From assembly GCA_021846845.1 (NCBI GenBank), contig JAJZWB010000020.1, positions 1 through 37,631 on the forward strand: DNA of 37,631 nt. The letters are read 5' to 3'. Below the pieces are notes generated by a model. The model saw nothing but the letters and a program-made list of their open reading frames with translations, was not told where the DNA came from and ran no database searches. Both the position numbers and the translations under genes were made by a program. Positions 35,637-37,631 of the stretch are shown piece after piece. Position 1 is the stretch's first letter. Each line of letters opens with the position of its first letter. This DNA comes from Actinomycetes bacterium. GTDB lineage: Bacteria > Actinomycetota > Thermoleophilia > Solirubrobacterales > Solirubrobacteraceae.

Positions 35637-36740
35637 ATGCCCGCCGCCAAGACCGCGCGCGCCGCCGAGCCCGCGGCCGCCAAGACCCCTCGTGCCGCCG
35701 ATCCGGCGACCGACACGACCGACGCGGAGAACGGTCGCGCTGCCAAGCCGGCCGAGCTGGCGGTGAGGACCTCCACCCGGGCGGCCGCGGCCGCCGGGAC
35801 CGCCGCCCGAGCCGCGAAGCCCGCTGAGGCCGCCGCGCCGGCCGCGAAGCGCACCTCGGCGGCCAAGCCCGTGAAGCGAGCCCCCGCCGGGACCGCGGCC
35901 CGGGCGAAGCCCGCTGCCGCCGCGAAGCCCGCTGCCGCCGCGAAGCCCGCTGCCGCCGCGAAGTCGGCTGCATCGGCGAAGCCCGCTCGGAAGCCGGCCG
36001 GGACGGCGAAGCGCGCCGCGGCCGCTCGGACGGCGGCCGGAGCCGCGAATGACGATGTCGCCGCGAGGCGGGCCGCGAAGCCCGCTGCGTCGCCCAGGTC
36101 CGCGACCCCGCGGTCGTCCGCCGCAAGGGCAGCCGTTCCGGCGGCGAAGCCCGCTGGCGCCGGAAAGCCCTCCGCTCGGGAGCCGTCCGCCCCGGCCGAC
36201 GGGGCCGCAGCCGGTTCCAGGAGGGCGCGGGGCGGTGCCGGGGCCACCGCGCCCACGCAGGGCGTCGCGTCGCTCGCCGAGCAGCTCGTCAAGGGGGTCG
36301 TGCGACCCAGGGATCTTGTGATGCTGACCCGGGACCGGATCCAAGAGGCGCTCGACGACGCCGCAGCGCGCGGCCGCATGACCCGCAAGGACGCCAACGA
36401 GCTCGTGACGGAACTGGTCCGTCGCGGCCGCATGCACGGCGACGGGCTGCTGGCCGAGGTCGAGACCCTGCTCGAGCGGGGTCGGGCCGAGCTGGGCGTC
36501 GCCGGCCGCCGGGCCAGGGGCTCTGAGCCGGTGGCGCGGATCGTGGCGGGTGCCGAGCGCGCGCGTCGCACCGCGACGGCCGCGCTGCCGATCCCGGGCT
36601 ACGACGATCTCAGGGCGGCCCAGGTCCCTGCGGCGCTTAAGGGTCTGGCGCGTCCGCAGCTGCGCAAGGTGCTCGCGCATGAGCGACGGCATGCCAACCG
36701 CAAGTCCGTCGTGGCCGCGATCGAGAAGGCGCTCCGCTAG
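35637..36740 (+). CDS. Histone-H1-like Lys/Ala-rich protein with helical C-terminal domains
   Basis: This encodes 367 residues. Residues 1-215 are almost only Ala, Lys, Arg, Pro, Ser and Thr, with PAAKTARAAEPAAAK and AAKPAAAAKP repeats, like the tails of histone H1, HupB and other nucleoid proteins. Residues about 220-285 are helical and phasin-like (VASLAEQLVKGVVRPRDLVML, GRMTRKDANELVTELVRRGRM). The last 50 residues carry the motif IPGYDDLRAAQVPAAL, then LRKVLAHERRHANRKSVVAAIEKAL, which recurs in actinobacterial proteins. It may bind DNA or storage granules. AAGGAG lies 13 bases before the ATG, and TAGCCT (about 35576) may be the -10 box. Function is inference. Confidence 0.8.
   Translation: MPAAKTARAAEPAAAKTPRAADPATDTTDAENGRAAKPAELAVRTSTRAAAAAGTAARAAKPAEAAAPAAKRTSAAKPVKRAPAGTAARAKPAAAAKPAAAAKPAAAAKSAASAKPARKPAGTAKRAAAARTAAGAANDDVAARRAAKPAASPRSATPRSSAARAAVPAAKPAGAGKPSAREPSAPADGAAAGSRRARGGAGATAPTQGVASLAEQLVKGVVRPRDLVMLTRDRIQEALDDAAARGRMTRKDANELVTELVRRGRMHGDGLLAEVETLLERGRAELGVAGRRARGSEPVARIVAGAERARRTATAALPIPGYDDLRAAQVPAALKGLARPQLRKVLAHERRHANRKSVVAAIEKALR
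35907..35960 (+). repeat. 18-bp tandem repeat in the Lys/Ala-rich gene
   Basis: Three identical copies of an 18-bp unit (AAGCCCGCTGCCGCCGCG) encode KPAAAA. The exact DNA identity indicates recent expansion by slippage, in frame. Confidence 0.9.
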
Positions 36741-36781
36741 CCGCGCAGGGCCGGCTAGCGGCGGAGTGGAGGCGACGACGC

Positions 36782-37631
36782 GTGGATCCGGCTGAATCGG
36801 TGCGTGAGGAGGGCCCTTCCGAAAGCGGCGGCACGCCGACGACCGCCGCGCCCAGCGGTCGGATCCAGCGCGGCGACGAGCTGGAGCTGAGGATCGAGTC
36901 GCTCGCCTTCGGCGGTGCCGGCGTTGCGCGGATGGATGGCTACGTCGTGTTCGTTTCCGGCGCGGTGCCCGGCGATCGCGTCCGCGCGATCGTGCAACGG
37001 CGCAAGCGAGCCTTCGCGGAGGCGCGGGCGGTCGAGATCATCGCTCCCGGCCCCGATCGGATCGAGCCGCTCGCCGACCATCCCGGGGCGCCGTGGCAGG
37101 TGCTCTCGTACGAGCGCCAGCTCGAGGTCAAGCAGAGCCAGGTGTTCGACGCGCTGCGGCGGATCGGGCATCTGGACGGGTTCGCGCTCGAGCCGATCGT
37201 CCCCGCGGCCGAGCGCTGGCGCTACCGCAACAAGCTTGAGTACTCGTTCGGCCGCGATCCCTCGGGCCGGCTCGTGTGCGGCTTCCACGCGCCCGGGCGC
37301 TGGGACGAGATCGTCGGGATCGACGATTGCCTGCTCGCCTCCGAGCCCGCCAACAGGGCGCGCGAGCGGATCGTCGCCTGGTGTCGCGAGCAGGGCCTGA
37401 GCGTCCACGACCGTCGCTCCGGAGAGGGCATGCTCCGCAACCTCGTCGTGCGGGAGGGTCGTCGCACGGGGGCGCTGCAGGTGCGTCTGGTGACCGCCCC
37501 CGGGGAGCTGGACCGCGACTCGCTCGCGGCGGCCGGAGAGGGCCTCGATGGCCTGCTGTGGACTCGGCATGCAAGCGTGGCCGAGGTCACCCACGGCGGC
37601 GAGACCGAGGTCTTGGCAGGTGCCGATCGGT
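36782..37631 (+). CDS. RumA/TrmA-family RNA (uracil-5)-methyltransferase, 5' part
   Basis: The frame from GTG 36782 (GGAGG nine bases before) stays open to the end of the window, giving 283 residues of a protein normally about 420-450 long. After a short acidic N-terminus, a TRAM domain is seen (about 35-95: RGDELELRIESLAFGGAGVARMDGYVVFV, VPGDRVRA). Then comes the RumA core: WQVLSYERQLEVKQSQV, ALRRIGHLDGF, WRYRNKLEYSFG and the CGFHAPGRWDEIVGIDDC stretch. In RumA a four-Cys iron-sulfur motif (CGGC and partners) precedes this; here the place reads ADHPGAPWQ, so the cluster is missing. The AdoMet and catalytic part lies outside the window. Confidence 0.88.
   Translation, partial: MDPAESVREEGPSESGGTPTTAAPSGRIQRGDELELRIESLAFGGAGVARMDGYVVFVSGAVPGDRVRAIVQRRKRAFAEARAVEIIAPGPDRIEPLADHPGAPWQVLSYERQLEVKQSQVFDALRRIGHLDGFALEPIVPAAERWRYRNKLEYSFGRDPSGRLVCGFHAPGRWDEIVGIDDCLLASEPANRARERIVAWCREQGLSVHDRRSGEGMLRNLVVREGRRTGALQVRLVTAPGELDRDSLAAAGEGLDGLLWTRHASVAEVTHGGETEVLAGADR

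Overview
The window is very GC-rich, uses many GTG and TTG starts, and is densely packed on both strands. Gene content (red-type RuBisCO, NarL- and OmpR-type two-component systems, DevS-like GAF kinase, XdhC, actinobacterial-style lipid-carrier and polysaccharide enzymes) and many promoter -10 boxes only 6-8 bases before a start codon suggest an actinobacterium, most likely of the class Thermoleophilia (Solirubrobacterales-like). The taxonomic placement is inference; no rRNA, tRNA, insertion sequence or CRISPR array was recognised.

Layout. 1-1.5 kb: the tail of a glycosyltransferase, two hairpins, a two-helix membrane protein and a small basic ORF. 1.5-5 kb: a NarL-type regulator / GAF histidine kinase / NarL-type regulator unit on the minus strand, divergent from a small Cys/His-rich protein. 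5-7.9 kb: a polysaccharide operon (GT2 glycosyltransferase, phosphoglycosyltransferase, ATP-grasp). 7.9-10.7 kb: a LysR regulator converging on a translationally coupled comB-like phosphatase / phosphoribulokinase pair. 10.7-12.8 kb: an OmpR-type two-component system. 12.9-15.6 kb: a GT4 glycosyltransferase with a membrane tail and an LPG-synthase-type membrane protein. 15.7-20 kb: cbbL-cbbS-small ORF-second phosphoribulokinase-xdhC. 20.3-24.2 kb: SDR, epimerase, dolichol-phosphate-mannose-synthase-like GT2, a decayed GT2 fragment and GtrA. 24.3-28 kb: orphan DNA methyltransferase, Pcm, UppP and a proline-rich PH-like protein. 28-31 kb: dihydrolipoyl dehydrogenase operon and a membrane protein. 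31-34 kb: thiE divergent from a TPP-riboswitch-controlled thiO-thiS-thiG operon. 34.1-37.6 kb: SnoaL-like protein, argF, a histone-H1-like protein and the start of a RumA-type RNA methyltransferase.

How the genes work together. The two phosphoribulokinases and the red-type RuBisCO give the two diagnostic Calvin-Benson-Bassham enzymes. The LysR protein is the obvious candidate CbbR, and xdhC right after the operon hints that a molybdenum hydroxylase (possibly CO dehydrogenase) supplies electrons. This looks like chemolithoautotrophic CO2 fixation. The features least explained by known systems are the 75-residue ORF locked between cbbS and the kinase gene, the comB-like phosphatase coupled to the other kinase, and the atypical C-terminus of CbbS. 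The polysaccharide genes (several glycosyltransferases, epimerase, GtrA, UppP) would make and export a cell-surface glycan on undecaprenyl phosphate.
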